Shown piece after piece: positions 1 through 12,205 of a stretch of DNA of 64,000 nucleotides (positions are counted from its first letter, which is position 1; every line of letters begins with the position of its first letter). Origin of the DNA: Plasmopara viticola. Taxonomy: Eukaryota; Oomycota; Peronosporomycetes; Peronosporales; Peronosporaceae. A model generated the notes under the pieces. The model was not told where the DNA came from. It worked only from the letters and a program-made list of their open reading frames with translations, and did no database searches. The stretch spans positions 1,302,001 through 1,366,000 of the forward strand of contig MBPM02000005.1 of the NCBI GenBank assembly GCA_001695595.3. The letters run 5' to 3'. Position numbers and translations under genes: made by a program.

Positions 1-3000
1 CAAATGTACCAAGCGTGTATTTGAATCAGTATGGAGAAAGCTTAATATTACGCCAAGTAGTGCATATTCGTTTGCTACTGTACACTAACATTCTGGCTGT
101 CTGTATCCTCAAGCACTTCAGTCGAAGATGCTGAGGACTCATTGATGCACACGCACCATAGTATCTACCGTTCGTCAAGGTTGTAAGCGTTGGCTGGCCT
201 GTGTACTACGAATCGATCCGTGCGAGCAAAGTCTATGAGCTTGAGGATTTGTAAAATTTTCAGTCGTGTAATTCTCCTCACTTGTGCACAGCTTTCATAA
301 TAATGTGCAGCCTCACCATCGGCTGCAACTATACTTCCGGTAACGGTCCATCATCACTAACATCTGCGGAGGCTGACGCATTGCTCTGTGGAGTGCAAAC
401 TTGGAGAGATGACCTGAGTAATAACGACCTACGAATGATATAAGTCTAAGCTTAAATGGAGAAGATGGAGACGTGATAAAACCAGAAAGAACTGTACATT
501 CTATGGACTTTGTCTTTTACCAAAAGTCCAGAACCACAAGAAGTTCTCATCTACGTGGCCCGCCTTCACTTTGGTATGGCTTTAAGTGTGCGTCGCTAGT
601 TTATATAACGACTCTGCCATCCTTGGCTGCTTGACTATATCCAAGGCTCACTTGATTTATCTAGAATAGTTTGCCAGAACCACCAAGCATTCGCTCATTA
701 TTTTTATGGCAGGTCACCCGGAAACAGATGAGCAAATAGAACGGCCAACCAGGCTTTAATAGATGTACGGTGCAAACACATCCCCCCGCTAAGGTTTTGG
801 CCTCCTTCTCTCCACAGACCGAGTTGCCATTATTAAAGCCGTATGACGCAGCAGTCCCATTTTGGCTAGTGACTTTAATATTTGTACGAGCGCCCAAAAA
901 TGTTGCTGTCAGCTGCTTCCTTTCTGCTTGCACTCACACAGCACTATGCACGCAAAAGGCTGCAATGATACTGTTTAATTTCATAACGAGCTAACATTAG
1001 AAACCCATCAAAAATTGGCGGTTGCCAATGGCTGTTAGAGGCACCGATTATGGCCCTATCAGCTTCAGAATGGCCGGTCAATGTCGTTTGTGACGCATCA
1101 GACTTTGCCGCAGTGCACTGCTACAAGTAGATGCCAAGGGGCGAGACCGATCGAATCTCAACAGCTTTGAGCGATCAAGGAAGACTATTCTCTCTATGAC
1201 AAGAGCTCTTTGCGATAGAAAATGATCTCAAATTGAGTTTTTTCTAAAGGCTTTAAGCAATTAAAAATTAATCCAGCTTATTCGTAAGTCTGAGAAGCAA
1301 AGTGCTTTGCTGATGTGTTATTGCCTTGCGTAATAAAGAGTTAGCTAATGTCACAACTACCGGACATAAATTGTTGCGCAAAAGCGCAAGATAATATGTT
1401 GCGTAACGCTTCAAATGGCTTTAAGGAGCAACAAGCCTAAAGCCTCGGACAAGATATTGCTAGCGTGGTCAAGCGCTAGAGTATAACGGCTCTCAAGAAA
1501 GTCCAATTGTTGAATTAGGCGCTGATCAAGGTGAGCCATCAAGCGTAGTGAATCTTCCGGAAAGGGATTTTGACAAGGCTCATAAATCATCACTTGGCGA
1601 TCATTTCAATCGAGAGACGACGTATGGCTTCTAAAGCATCCACTACTGGTGATTAAGGCTGCACAGTGGCTAGATTTATATGTGCGTATGCGGGAGACGT
1701 GCTAGCGGAGAGAACCGTTGCTGGAGACGGCCGCACTATTAGAAAGCCTGTCGGAACTATTACACTGCTGGCGTTTGATTAGTATACATGTTAAGCTCGG
1801 CCTGCCGAGGAAACGCTGTTGTCGAAAATACCTTTCACGGATAAATCTCACAATGTTAAACAGTAAATGTAATTCGTTTTGTTGTTTCTCTTCGTCTCGT
1901 ATATCAACTGAAAGGACAACAGGACACAATTTTTATCCACATATGCTCTTCCATAGAACAATGTTTCCGACTTAATGATCTTGGCGCCAATTTTGATTAC
2001 AAGCACCACAAGACCACACGAAAGAAGCATTGCGTTATAAAGCCGCCGTATTCTTTCTTGCACCACCCCATATCACTTTCAGGGATCATCGCTTTGAAAT
2101 CGAAAAAGAACTTAAATTCACTGCTTGCACTTCACACTAGCTTCAGCGAGATTGATCCACGAGTATTGCGGTTCGTTTGTCATGGGTTCGCCTGATTAGG
2201 ACTATATGCCAAGTGCCAGTGAACTGTCGTCCTGTAGCCTATGCTTTGCAACATCAACCCGCGCCTCGATATGAGCTCTGCTGAAGATCCCAGCGCCTTT
2301 AAGCTAAGCGGCAGTAAGCATAATTTTTTCGAAGACGCTGATCACCACGAACGAAAGCATTTACAATAAAAAGCAGTCTTGATGAGGTATATTCTCACAC
2401 TCTCATGTGCTATCCGAATACGATTAGTACCTCGACTTTGCACGATACTGAGTTTAAGTATGATAATCGCGTCACGCAAGAATACACGGTGGATCTCATT
2501 GAGGTTGTAAGAAACCACACTCACATGTTCTGGAACCATTTTAGAATGTCAGTGAGTGTAGGTTACAAACATTCTATATATTAACATTAAAGCGTTGCGA
2601 CGTACTAGCACATGCAGTATTAGGTTACATTTAAGCAGTATAATCTCACTTCTTAGTTCGCCATGAACCTACAAGTCAACCTGTCGATCCACACATCTAT
2701 CGTGTGCATAGCACCAACATGCCATGCAACTTCAAACCTGGCGATTTGTAACGCCGACGACCTCAACTGTCGTTGCCAAGCCATGCACTGGGCCTCGCAG
2801 CTCTGCAATTTTCAGGTCTTGTCAAAGACCTCGAGCGCGTTATTGTATCCCTCCGCAAAAATCTCGCCTCAGTCACGTAGAGGCTGTATAATTCCGTATT
2901 AAACCGTAGCTGTGTCTGCATACGATTTGAACGCCGGCACTCCCGCGTCTTTGTGGCCCGTGTTATGATATGGCATAATAGATTAGGTGTCCATTGAGCA

Positions 3001-3558
3001 TTAGATGTTTTGTTGGAATGTCGAGCGTATACGCCATGCCTCTTTAGCTAGGACCCCAGTGATTCAATAAAGTGCGAAGGCTTTATTTTTAGAGTCTACG
3101 CTAGTAGCATTGGTAGGTAAAATTAAAGCACTAACAATATTAATTCTCGAACTCAAATCGGATCTGTAATTTTTTGAGTATCATGACTTCCAGCCGTATG
3201 TACCTTTGATACTATAAAGTCGTCGACCCTGCTTGAGCATTGTTAAAGGCTGGCATCAGCAAATCGTTTCCGTATCAATCCAGTGTCACAAAGTATTGAA
3301 ACTAAATACACGCATGGTAACTCTGCTCTGTGTGATTTGAATAACTTATGGATCAGTTATACATTTCTCAAGGTAGAAGACGAGAGGATTTGGCGAACAT
3401 TTTCACATGCCTCTCCCATCTCTAAATGCGTGGAAGTTCTATAGCCAATAGCTTCATGTAATAGTGAATACTTGGAAATTGCGGCACGACCATCAGGGTC
3501 ACCCCACCAGTTGTAAAATACGTAAAATGACCCTAAATATCAGGTTGCAGCACATTAT
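1..3558. other. Gene-poor stretch, no gene supported
   Basis: Both strands carry only short open frames (all under 90 codons) with mixed composition, no recognisable domain, and no splice-linked partners. I found no convincing repeat, tRNA or transposon core motif. It most likely represents intergenic DNA with unrecognisable old insertions. Confidence 0.5.
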
Positions 3559-6222
3559 TTGGGTACAAATCTACCAAATCTAGTAGGTGCAAAATTCAAA
3601 GCTGCTATGATGGTTGCGACTCAAGGCGACGCCGTGATCCATCTCAGCCACGACGATCAACTTGACAGCGAAGAGTCAAAAGACAACGCAGACGAATACG
3701 GACGAGACGTTCACGAGCCAGAAGTCGTGGATGTTAACGCTCATGAGAAGCAAGAAAATGAAGGTCACGACCGAGAGCGAGCGCACAAAGGTGAAGAAAG
3801 TGAGGATGAGGCGCAATTGTTTATGGGTAGTACAGACGCAATTCATGAGGAAAAGCTCGAGGAAAAGGACGTGGTAATTGTAACGAGTGGCGAGAATCCT
3901 GACAGCCACTTGATCCCGACGACGGATCGATCGAGAGCCAACACAAATGCCATGATGGCTGCGAAGGGATACGTGACGTCAGCGACTCTTGAAGGCGAGG
4001 TCCAATGTATCATTTGTCAGTATACCATGTTTAAGGTGAGCATTTTGATACTTTTGATAGCATGCTATTTTTCGATTCTGTACCTTAACTTGTGTCGTTG
4101 GTAGCCCGTGTCGGCGATCTGTGGCCACTCTTTCTGGTACATGAATTCCGATTTACGCTTATGCTATGCGAGTTGACGCTTGTCATTGCAGTCGTGTGTG
4201 TCTATTGGACTCGATCCTCACGCGCTCGATGGACGAAACGCAGTGCCCAATCTGCCGCGTCGATCTCTTGCACCTCTATTCGCGAAAAGTATCATTAGCG
4301 TCCTTACTCTCTGTCAATGTGACACTGTGGAATCTTATTCAAGTTAGTACGAAGTTGATTGTGAGATGGTCTTGCCAATAACTTATTGCATTGACTGACT
4401 TGCTTTTTATGGTCTTAGCTCGTTTTGCCGTCCGTCAAAGCTCGCCTTTCGACTCACCAGGACCAAGAAGAACGCGAGTTTAAGCGAAAGCTTGTCCAAT
4501 TAGACGCCAAGTGGAGGGCCTTTCATGGAAACGAGCAAGCAGCGGCGTATCACGACGAGAATGAGCCCGAAGAGCAGCAAAATCATGGGGAATTCCCCGT
4601 TTTAAAAGTTGAAGATACGCAAGATGGCAATCTGCACGTGTCGCGCACGATTGTGCTCGACACAAGCGATGAAAACGAAGACGGTTACCTGAACATGCGC
4701 GTGGGGCTTGCCATCGTTGCTTTTCCAAGCCTCTTTGAAGCCTACAATGAGCATCAAGAGTGTAGCGTCAATGTCATCAAGATGGAAGAAGACGAAGAGA
4801 ATGCCGATGGCATGCCGTGGTTTATGCAGGAAGACGGCGACGACGATGCCTTGGTTTGTGACGCGTACTATAATGAACTGACCCTTTGCGTGTGCGACGA
4901 AGCGGTTCGTTCGATGGTCGTGGTCGATGTTCGTGTTTGTGCTGATTCTCGATCGTGGTATACAGGGGAATTGCGTCATGGAGAGAACTCGTGGCGCTCA
5001 ACGAGGTGTCGTGACGTTTCCAGGCTTGCGTCTCGATGTGCCAGGTGGTACGATATTGTAATCATGTTTGTACGAGGGAGCCTTGTCTTACGTGGTCACG
5101 ACTGCTTGCTTCTGTGTTGTATTAGGTCGGTACACTTTTCGCTTTTCGGACAATCTCTACGGCTTGAAACTGAGTATCTCGACGCGATTGCGTGAGCCTC
5201 ACGAGATGTCAGATACCCCTGTTGCTGATTACGTCAGTCTGCTTCACGAGGAAGCAAGAGATGGCAGTCGGCGGCATCGAAGACGACGGGACGAAAGCGA
5301 TAGTGAGGTCGAGGCGGACGAGGATGGAAATGAGTCAGACGATTCGTTTATTGTAAATGATTCAGATGCTGAAGGAGACAATGACGAGGTATCGAGTCTC
5401 TTGTCGGATGATGACAAAGAAGACGAGGCACACGCAGTCATTGAGGATCAAAGGCGTCGACGATCACGACGAAAAACACAATTTGAAAAGGAAGACGCAT
5501 TGTCGAATAAAGACGATGGAGACGACGGTGTCAATGGAGACGTTGGAGAGGAAGACGAGGAGAGCGAAAGCAAGGATGGCGTGAGATCACATGGTCGAAA
5601 TGTTCAAGTGGTGGACGACGCAGTCTTTTCGTCGGATAGTGAAACAGCGAGTCAGGACTTTCAAGTTGAAGAGGACGAAACAGTTGAAAGGTTAGATATT
5701 GTTCGACCTCGTCCGCGACATTCGAACCAAATTGTCGATAGCGACGATGAAGAGGAGTGTCAACATGTTGACGACAACAAGGATAGAGAGCATGGCGTGG
5801 GTGGATTGGAAAGATATGAACGAGAACGATCTGGGCGTGATGCACCAGGTGAAGCAGATGACGCGGACTTTGCATGTCTGGATCGAAAAGTCAAGCGCGA
5901 ACAATGGTTTTCCAGCGACGAATCGACCAAACATTGTCGTTTTCGATCGGTTGATAACGAAAATGAACAGCCGTCACGAAAACGAAGTCGACACGTTCGA
6001 ATCATTGCTAAAGTTGAAAGTGATGAAGAGAAGGAGGAGATGGAGCGCTCGATCTTGACAGCCAATTGCCGTTCTACTCACGACGATAATGAGGACGAAG
6101 ACGATGACGCTGGTGATTTCCACTACCGACGAGTGCATCATTACAATGAGGAAGACGACGAGCAAGAGGAATGTAATGAGGCTATTGAGGATGAAGAGAG
6201 TGCGCTTAATTACTACGACTAG
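3559..6222 (+). CDS. RING-finger (C3HC4) protein with long acidic/serine-rich tail; six exons
   Basis: Exons read 3559-4035, 4105-4136, 4192-4288, 4419-4916, 4966-5044 and 5126-6222, giving 759 residues; all introns are GT-AG, 49-130 nt, and phases agree. The joins complete a classical C3HC4 RING that no single open frame contains: C150-x2-C153, C165-x-H167-x2-C170-x2-C173, C188-x2-C191. A RING of this form normally binds two zincs and recruits an E2 enzyme, so E3 ubiquitin ligase is the inferred role; the substrate is unknown. The N-terminal 140 residues and C-terminal 340 residues are Asp/Glu/Ser/Lys-rich and probably disordered and nuclear. Met at 3559 is the first in frame, but Met at 3607 or 3610 is equally possible. 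The exon 4/5 junction (49-nt intron) is the least certain; without it the frame fails before the tail. Confidence 0.8.
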
Positions 6223-6666
6223 ATTGAGAAGAAACTTTTATTATGTCGTGTGATTCTGTTTGAAAGTTTAAGGCGACTCAGTAGGTGATCCACTGTAGTA
6301 CTCGCTGTACTACTACGTTATAGTTCGATAGTATACTGCAGTTTTTATGATGCCGTTAGTTTCTGACCTATCCTTTCTTACTTTCGTTTCAACAGCAAAG
6401 ATTTAACTGCTTGGTGGTATTAATAAATCCAAACTTGTAGCGTTTTGTACTTTAAAACCTTACAATTACTGCTGAGGTTTCTCTCTCAACTAGCATAAGT
6501 CCCGACTTGACCTCAGTCGCATTCCTGCGCTGAAGTGAATGGCCTGCGTCGGCTCGTCGAGCCCCCGCCACTCCACTTCCTGCTTTTCGATCGCTTTTTG
6601 CGACTTGCGCTGTGGCCACCTCGCAGTGCTTTAAGTAGTTACTGGACTTTTGTTCGCGCCAGACAA
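6223..6666. other. Intergenic/upstream region of the SNAPIN-like gene
   Basis: No supported gene. The frame of the next gene stays open upstream to an ATG at 6535, which would add 44 residues of proline/leucine/arginine-rich sequence unlike the family, so it is treated as leader DNA. Confidence 0.4.
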
Positions 6667-7077
6667 ATGACAACAACGGAAGGGGCCACGTTTGCCCAGG
6701 GCATGTTCGTGACGCTTTGGCCCAAGCTTGAGCGTTGCCATGATTACGTGGAGATGTTACTAGCTGCTCAGGAGAAGCTGCAGTCTACGGTGGATGAACT
6801 TATCGCTGGTAAGGGTGAAGTTTGACGTAAAAGTGTCAAACTCGGCTAACCTTTTAGCACTTATCGATGGCTAGATCTCGAAGAGGCGAACAAGGCCGAG
6901 GGCAGCGCCGTCATCAGTTACGCGGATCGCCTCCGCAACTTTCCTGCTAGGGTGGAGAGACTGCAGAAGAAGCTGGAGCGGATTCAAGACCGTCTAGTGG
7001 CTATGAAGAAGTCACGCCATTCCCGCTTGCCGCATGCGGGGGAGAAGGTGGCGGTCTATGCCTCGCCTCTATTTTAG
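6667..7077 (+). CDS. SNAPIN/BLOC-1-subunit-like coiled-coil protein; two exons
   Basis: Exons 6667-6808 and 6875-7077 join across a 66-nt intron (donor GTAAGG, acceptor CTAG; a split GAT codon) to give 114 residues, typical of the SNAPIN family. The segment after the start, with FAQGMFVTLWPKLE, lines up with the FAEGLLEFLRP region of animal SNAPIN. The rest is a continuous heptad-like helix ending in a basic tail. SNAPIN is a subunit of the BLOC-1 and BORC complexes that position and form lysosome-related organelles, and it binds SNAREs; that role is inferred here. The family is short and low in complexity, so another BLOC-1 coiled-coil subunit is possible. The start at 6667 is chosen because it matches the family length. 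Confidence 0.55.
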
Positions 7078-7264
7078 AAAAACATTGATGTTTTACTAAT
7101 AAGGTAAAAAAAGATGCCTTAAACGGCAACGCATATTGCCTCGTAGATTCTGTCGCGAGTGTTGTTCGAATGCGTCGTCGTATAGTACATTTCCGTCATT
7201 TAATTTGGGTATTTATTTTGCGGTACTAAATGGTTACAAATAGCAGGGATGCATACTCCGCTGC

Positions 7265-7746
7265 TCACTTTTCCCCGACTTTTGCATCGTTCATTCTTCT
7301 TTGTAACTGAAGCGTCTTGGCCGTAGTCCATGAGCTACAGCAAACGCCAGCCTCAGTTTCATGCTATCGGTACAACTGTTCTTACTAACTCACCTTCGGT
7401 CTTCCGTTGACACATTAGGACGACGCAGCTGCGGTGGTGCAAAGGGCTTCATTATAGCCTTGTGAGCTGCTTTTCCGGACTCCAGTTTGGCTAATTTAAA
7501 CGGCTTATGTATATTTTGCTCATTACGCCGCTTGTGCGTTGCTGACGATGCAGTTGTCTCACTACTAGTGGTCAATACGCCACTTGTGTCGTTGGCAAAC
7601 AATTCGTCTGCGGAAGGCAACGCGTGTGCTAGGGTGGATTTCACGAGTGTTGATGTGCTTTGAATGTCTTTGCTGGCTCGAGGAGACGCCTTCTCGTCCG
7701 ACGAGGAGGAGGATGCATAATCGTCGCCGAGCAGGAAAGACGGCAT
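7265..7746 (-). CDS. Small conserved-looking nuclear-type protein; two exons
   Basis: Exon 1 is 7394-7746. Its open frame would stop at 7390, exactly over a strong GTGAGT donor. Splicing a 59-nt intron (7335-7393, acceptor GCTGTAG) to exon 2 at 7265-7334 keeps frame and gives 140 residues ending in a Lys/Arg/Gln-rich tail. The N-terminus has a serine/acidic run, the middle is basic, and the segment spanning the splice, PQLRRPNVSTEDRSSW, looks like the conserved core. I do not recognise the family and assign no function. It converges on the SNAPIN-like gene with 187 bp between stops. Confidence 0.6.
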
Positions 7747-10700
7747 TACACTGACTTTAATTTTAACGTTTCAGCCACAAAAGGGTATTTTACTCTTATA
7801 TTGTGCGGAAGAGCGATTATATTACGACACAACGAATAGAGATACGGGTAAATCGTACCATAAAGCACAACTATGTCGCATAGCACGAAGGCGTGCAGGA
7901 AAATAAGGAAGATATGCGATACAATCGTTCACTATTCTTAGTCTTAAAAACATCGAAGTGGGCGATAAACCGCACTGCACAGACAATTTCTAGAATTACT
8001 TCAAGTCTTGGCATGCATACCTGGATAAATGCCGATTTGTGCACCATTCTATCGAGGCGCTCGCCGAGACCCTTACAAACGTACATTCTGACACCAAGCG
8101 CATTGCGTGCATTTGACAAGAGCGCTCGCTACCTTAGTGCATTAAAAGCATGGCGTATCCTTGCAAAGTGCATTAATGAAGCGCTAAAGGTGCCTAGAGA
8201 CAACGGCGCTAACTATTCATAAACGTGCACGTAATAGGCGAGCGCTATGTGCTCCTTGTCCTTTCATCCGTAGGAGGTCACAGCATTACTGCACCATATA
8301 GGCCAAATTTTATGTTTTAGGTTGCTCGATGCATCTAGCAAGGTCGCAAATTTGCTGTAGTGAAATGCTCTGTAAACCCAATCTTGGTTGCTGTAAATGC
8401 TGTTGCACCCCGGTTCTCATCTGGATCGGATTATAAACTTGTAACCGGCTTGAACTTGATTGCCATCACGATTTTCGGTGGGGTAAGTAGCTTTAGAATG
8501 TAGCGCGTAAGCCTTTCCATCAAATGGCAAGAGATCATGCAGATGGAAGTATTCACGATTTGTGCCATCAATGGCAACAGAGCAGTTGCGATCGTTACTT
8601 CGTCCACAGTAGCCATTGCCATTGCAGAGCTTATAGGTCCCGTCAGTGATCTGCGTATTTGTGAATGCAGGATCTTCATCTCACGGCAATCGATCCGCAT
8701 TTCTTTGAGATCTTTTAGATAGTGTTCATTTCATAGCTAACCCGACCACGTTGTGAAACTCTAGTCTCGAACTTCTGCGTCCGATTCTGCTGGAGCTTTT
8801 AGCTTGATGAGCAATGCCTTAAAACTGTTTTACACAGTTTCATGCGTCGGTGAAACAAGAGCTGGTAAGCGGTAATCTCTGATATCTTAGCAAATGATCA
8901 CAGCTTGTAACGAAGCCTATCTCATCAATAAAGACGTAAGATGCAGGGTACACTATAATCAAGTAGATCTTTCTTGTTGTTACTGTTGCGACACATGCTC
9001 AAGTAGATCTTTCTTGTTGTTCCTGTTGCGACACATGCTTCGAACGCTCTTCGATCTGCGGACTCAGCACCGATCGCAAATCTGACGAATCGTCCGTATT
9101 TTGCTCCTGTTTGATTTGTACCTCTTCGTCCTCGAGGAATAGCCAAAGAATCTGGACTATTCATAAGCTGCAGGCACGAGCTCAATCGCGGCGAAGTAGC
9201 CCATGTAAATTTTCCGAGGCTGGAGAGCTGCGATAAGTATATAGAATGCTGAGAGCATCACTTCGTATACCGTCGGCAAGGCTAGCTCGCTACTCTGATG
9301 GCAATTGACTTGATGAAGCTTTTAAGTCGGAAAGTTTTCCCCTGGCGAGATGTAAACCGATATAATAAATCGTCCGATTGGCATGCAGGATACTTATTTG
9401 ATTGGATCAACAATAGATTGTTTTTGTGCTTTGCAAAGACGACATTTTCTTTTTGGACTTACATGCTTTCATGACAAGTGAGGCTTATCAGAGGTGATCG
9501 TGTTGTCAGGCAAAGCTTAAATCAAGCAGACGCGACTGTCTGAGCACATAGCGTAAGGTGTCTATGTGAGCCACTAGGACAAAGAATTTTTCGTCTCTTT
9601 AGAAACGATTAAAAGTGTCCACTCTTGGTGGATCCTACCATTTATGTAAATGTCTATTCGTAAATTTTGGAAAAGTACAGCAAGTGATACGTTTGACTTA
9701 CGGATCACCTAATTTTGGACCGCAGAGCTTTGTTAAATTATTTTGCTTATTTTTGTGTGTACAGCTACGTAAGAAGAAAGTCTGGACAGCTATGACACAG
9801 TAGATGCTTATATGGAAACTTTAACTGGTTCTCCACAAATGTAGACTTAACGACGTGTTTAGAATGTTCCTGCACGTGTTGCCAAGTCTAGCTGGTAACA
9901 CCGACTGACAGAGACTCAAAATAAGGCGTGCTTAATTCATATGATAAAGAATCACAGGTAAATCAATAACAGCTGAAATAGCTTCGCAAGAAAAGAACAG
10001 GGCTGGATTACAAAATCGGTGCTGGGGTACCTCGTGTTTGGGTGAAACACTTTGGTTACGCGGCAATCCTATGCACATAAACCCTCGAAGCATTTGAGCT
10101 TTTAGCGAAATTTGATTCCGGAAGTGCCCCACGCCTGGTATCGGACATTCCGAACGGTCCTAAGGAGCTAGTGTATTTAAGGTCGGAAACCTAATCTTAA
10201 TGTTTGATTGGATAGAAAAGTGAGCCACGAGATTGTCATCGCACTAGAAAGAAGTACTCAGTCATGATAAATTTTGAGGCAATGTGAGCTCATCTATGCC
10301 TATTTTGCCATTAAGCAATAAATGGGGTGAGGAGGCCGAAATATACCGTTTTTTGTGCTTAGAAATTGAATGAAAAGTGGCGACTAATTTATGATTTTCG
10401 AGGAACTGTGCGAAGATGCCGGCACAAACATATATTTAGGCAGTAACGGCCTGATCTAGTGCACGCTGTATATTCCATTTAGTTTGGTAGCGAGGTACTA
10501 TCAAAACCAAACAAGGGAGTCTAACGTGCCTCTAACGCTGTTGATACACCCGGCAAAGTGCCATGTGAGAAGTGTCAATGCCACAAGGGTTAAACTTTGT
10601 CACGGCTGCATCAAAACAGCAATTTACATAATTGTTTGACCATTGAAGGCTTCCACCTTGACATACTTTAACAAAAAAAATTATCACAGTTGCTCTTAAA

Positions 10701-12205
10701 ACAATTGTTCGACTCTAAGAACTATTTAAGTTTACCTATGGCCAATTGTTGAGAATGTGAGATTCAGTAAAGATCATGATGACATTAACAACTGTGTTTT
10801 GGTGCTAGATAAGTCAAAACTCCTTGGCTGTTTTATGCCCATGGCTATTCCCGATGAGCTAAACTAATAAACCAACAATTTGTCTTAATTTGGCCTACGC
10901 CACGCTTCTCGAGGGATTTGAGGAAGCAATTAGGCAAAGCATACTCTTAGTGCTAGCTATACGGGTCTCGCAAAGCTTTTGTTGTATCTATTAAGATTCG
11001 CCAAGATACAACATTGAGTGATACATAAAAGATAGCATCGACAAAAGCGTTGAGCAAGCACCTGTTCTGGCTTGACAGGTCAAAACATGGCCTTTTAGCA
11101 TCTTTTGTGACGTTTCCAATTCCGCCATCTATTTTGCTTGAGAAGGATGAACTAAACAAGTTAGTTGCTTCAGTCTCGACGCTGTGAGCTGCTGAATAAA
11201 AGACACGCGTTATGACTTCAGCACTGGCAAAGGTCCAAGTGCATCTAAATCCTTTGGGATCTATTTCAGCCATGCACCTTGGGAACAACATGTCTCACAT
11301 GCTCCAGAGAATGTAAGGATATCATTCATTCTGTGCGAAATGTAGTTATTTTCTGGAAAGAGGGACTGGCAAACTCGATTTTTTTGCCAGCGCAGGTTAG
11401 AGTGTGCGATTGCAGATAGAGAAGACAATGAAGATGTATCGATTAACATCTCTGACGAAGACTCTGACCTGCGCAAAGGTGCGCCGGCAAGAGTGTGCGT
11501 TAGCTGATATCAGCGGGATTGGAAGGTTCATTGACAAGCGAATACGTCGAATTTTCAAAATGTATGCCAATCTATAGCCATAGCTGCAATCGTTTATTGC
11601 ACCAAAATTCTGTGGTCAGGCTATTGACAACGACCGCACTGCATTGCTATATATAATATTCGATGTACCCTGGATCCAGCATATTTAGCTCAAGTCGTTG
11701 TTTGAAATAATCTGAAGCACCCCAAATTCCTGTAAGCACGGTCATTAGGGCGAGAGATAACTTTTTTCCCGGCTCTCACAACAGGTCTTAAATGTACATG
11801 TGGGTAATAAAGCACGTAAAAAATGTCAGAAGGTCAAACTCGTGACCGATACGCTTGTCTTATATATATTCTGTCGATACCGGTGGAATTTTTAAAGTTC
11901 ATTTGTCTTGTCTTTGTATTTGGCGTGTCAAAAGCTAGTGGCAACATGAATATAGAAGCGCTCAGATGATGCCTCAGCAAGATTACTGATTTGGCACTCA
12001 TTAAATCAGTACATAACAACAAGGCTGTTCATGGTTAATGTCCAAGCACAACGACTAGGCGAATTCTATGTTATTAAGAACTCGCTCGATAGCGTAGGCA
12101 GCCGATCATCCTCAGACAAAACATCAGGCAATAGCAATTTTTGTATTTAAGTACCAAAGGCAAAGTTGAAGCGCTAATACGCTGCTTCTTCAGACCGCCA
12201 AGCTA
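7747..12205. other. Gene-poor AT-rich stretch
   Basis: No open frame over about 115 codons, and none with a recognisable domain or splice partner. It contains the 40-bp tandem duplication listed separately. Paired opposite-strand frames around 7.87-8.22 kb and 8.43-8.72 kb overlap each other and look like chance frames or very old insertions. Confidence 0.5.
8961..9040. repeat. 40-bp tandem duplication
   Basis: Units 8961-9000 and 9001-9040 both begin AAGTAGATCTTTCTTGTTGT and differ at two positions only (A/C at the 22nd base and the last base). The near identity points to a recent local duplication in non-coding DNA. Confidence 0.95.

Noticed and set aside
6535..6666. 44-residue N-terminal extension of the SNAPIN-like protein
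   Set aside because: Pro/Leu/Arg-rich sequence unlike the family; the start at 6667 gives the normal length.
7871..8222. Overlapping frames on both strands as a small gene
   Set aside because: Neither has a domain, and each is the mirror of the other; no promoter or intron evidence.
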